A DNA stretch of 64,000 bases from NCBI GenBank assembly GCA_947503265.1, contig CANNDC010000001.1:124001-188000 (forward strand), in the 5' to 3' direction. The notes under the pieces are model-generated. The model worked only from the letters and a program-made list of their open reading frames with translations. It searched no databases and was not told the DNA's origin. Origin of the DNA: an uncultured Alteromonadaceae bacterium (lineage in GTDB: Bacteria; Pseudomonadota; Gammaproteobacteria; Enterobacterales; Alteromonadaceae). Made by a program: the position numbers and the translations under genes. This document shows positions 63,701-64,000 of this stretch, piece by piece. Within the stretch, counting starts at the first letter, position 1. Each line of letters begins with the position of its first letter.

Positions 63701-64000
63701 GGGAAACAACATATCCTGTCGGCGGTAACTTGGCGGTTGCGGTGAATTTTGAAATGGGAACTGGCAAGGTTGTTGGAAATTCTGTAGGTGGCGTTCGATT
63801 TTTCCTACGCGAATTAACAGCTAACTTTAGCGTAGTCAAAGACATAGTAGTTGAAGATAACACTGTCATTGGTGAACAAACAGGTGTTTCTGAAGCGTTG
63901 ATTTCCCTAGATGGAGTTACACCTACTTCTGAGTTGGCAGAAGGCAACTTCTACTTCCTATTTGTATTGATTGCTGCCGATGATGGAAGTCGACAAAATG
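60721..64000 (+). CDS. Secreted GH86 beta-agarase/beta-porphyranase, C-terminus cut by window edge
   Basis: Open from ATG 60721 to the right edge (1093 codons, no stop). Signal peptide to about Ala24 (FTHATTE). The GH86 TIM barrel and its beta-domains run to about 530. Acid/base Glu199 lies in FEVLNEPLYQ and nucleophile Glu319 in HVISEYGGRNRP. RIWGVNKQFVHKYDGRG and YYSTHFYDLED are other family segments. A BIG2-type Ig domain (about 645-727) follows. Then come three repeats of about 125 aa, beginning near residues 730, 858 and 984 (FDDxxKYxxTTY ... GGxxFFLREL ... GNFYxLF). The repeats may be polysaccharide-binding. Agarose and porphyran cannot be told apart from the sequence. Confidence 0.9.
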   Translation, partial: MLKVIPWLILSAGVILSSDFTHATTETIVNLNVKQSTGGKDSFDRRNHITLHSTLNENDWVGEEDKLKYMMEDLDVYFGRDNGSTVWNFNQADEDPEREGYADPNHIELRGKDARERIWGVNKQFVHKYDGRGDIMVGGQPYPHWFGLTNPFDGGPKWKADADGVGDFLGQYLNEFYRSSGESVTTGHLRPTHFEVLNEPLYQLTDAPENGDDPVPPIDIFNFHNDVADAIRVHNQQVKIGGYVAAFPVFEERDFARWNERMKLFIDTSGRKMDYYSTHFYDLEDENRYKGSRIEATLDMIDHYTLSTLGELKPHVISEYGGRNRPMERQPWSPLRDWSFLKAASPMLLQFLDRPDSIEKTIPFVPIKALWGTRDGIPYNWRLLRQESEEAGVEGDDWVFTEIVKFYELWSDVNGTRVDSISTNPDILIDSYVDNNRAYIIVSNLAAEKETVVLNKFGSEPNQLQNVKIKHLFLDGVAPKLEVSQFAQDIRAVDIEPEATMIIEYTFDSDLSIDLSSEESKYFAEQFFAAIEENVANQFDIKGVVKSEFGDAILRIGVGRDQGNSLSPVVKINNVELGGVLEIAGDLQPQRDRFFGMLEIPVAYELLEEDNKVDITFPDDGGHITSVNLKVANFDGDIRPDSGPVNGILISPEEVVIPVGGTLTVNVTVTPFFATNKNYSLKSSDPDVASVSEEGNVVGLSAGTATIAATSEDGSFEDTTSITVEAPVAASLAFDDRSKYTNTAYKSNGTIEVTVDYDAGTGDQISADFGGLDFFFRHLRSNYSVISDIRANDPTVIGTRRGTSSVTMPLNGLTSSDKLENGEFYFLFVRFKTESGVVKTLALANITVEEDDVVILPSLELDDPSKYLNTTYTTNDTMEIQANFEAGTGNTVDAAQGGVKFFLRELNSSFGVVNDIIVSDESAIGEQTGTASVAIPLSGLTPSSELVGGNFYYLFALFQSSDGSRHSIEGVFPITIEKGTVEPSLNFDDANKYRETTYPVGGNLAVAVNFEMGTGKVVGNSVGGVRFFLRELTANFSVVKDIVVEDNTVIGEQTGVSEALISLDGVTPTSELAEGNFYFLFVLIAADDGSRQN

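Overview
The window looks like a marine, polysaccharide-degrading gammaproteobacterium of the Alteromonadales (Glaciecola/Paraglaciecola/Alteromonas type). This is inferred from moderate GC, very large TonB-dependent receptors with the DIGK/ADAL-type plug, LacI-controlled sugar loci, PUL-associated flavin halogenases, and housekeeping genes (ribA, recQ, selO) of gammaproteobacterial type. The genus is not proven by anything seen here. No rRNA, tRNA, CRISPR array or transposase was recognised.

Layout. (1) 1-14.8 kb is mostly core or stress genes: a DUF3300 protein running off the left edge, an RND efflux adaptor/pump pair, ribA, a TTG-started GGDEF-EAL protein, selO, a small cytochrome c, a GST, recQ and a hotdog thioesterase. 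A 19-copy AAGC microsatellite lies between gst and recQ. (2) 14.9-25.6 kb is a catabolic island of unknown substrate: bicupin, SDR, a HisD-like dehydrogenase resembling sulfopropanediol dehydrogenases, LacI regulator, alpha/beta hydrolase, HpcH/HpaI aldolase, sodium/solute symporter and three two-domain NTF2/SnoaL-like proteins. A shared 14-bp palindrome (TGACTTCGAAGTCA-like) in two promoter regions may be its operator. A lipoprotein esterase follows. (3) 26.7-29.8 kb holds six small, unrelated, same-strand genes with repeated inverted elements between them, resembling an integron-cassette or accessory-gene hotspot.

(4) 30.2-50.5 kb is a mannan utilisation locus. A leftward operon carries an AGE-family mannose isomerase, a sulfatase, a phosphomannomutase and a Nudix hydrolase. 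A LacI regulator comes next. A rightward set carries an SSS symporter, a GH130 mannosyl-glucose phosphorylase, a mannobiose 2-epimerase, a GH5 mannanase, a Tat-exported TIM-barrel protein, a multi-domain GH26 mannanase lipoprotein and a TonB-dependent receptor. Sites matching TGTAACCGGTTACA occur before all three transcription units; two of them lie inside plausible -35/-10 spacers. The inferred route is: GH26/GH5 release mannobiose, the epimerase makes Man-Glc, GH130 yields mannose-1-phosphate plus glucose, and phosphomannomutase gives mannose-6-phosphate. Free mannose would be isomerised to fructose.

(5) 51.2-64 kb (continuing past the right edge) is a second polysaccharide locus: TonB-dependent receptor, putative glycan-binding lipoprotein, a degenerate plus an intact flavin-dependent halogenase, and a secreted GH86 agarase/porphyranase with repeated C-terminal modules. 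Mannan and agar/porphyran genes side by side fit a diet of red-algal cell walls.

The most novel-looking parts are the triple-NTF2 catabolic island and the paired halogenases. Start codons were re-chosen in several genes from Shine-Dalgarno position or family length; each case is stated in its entry.
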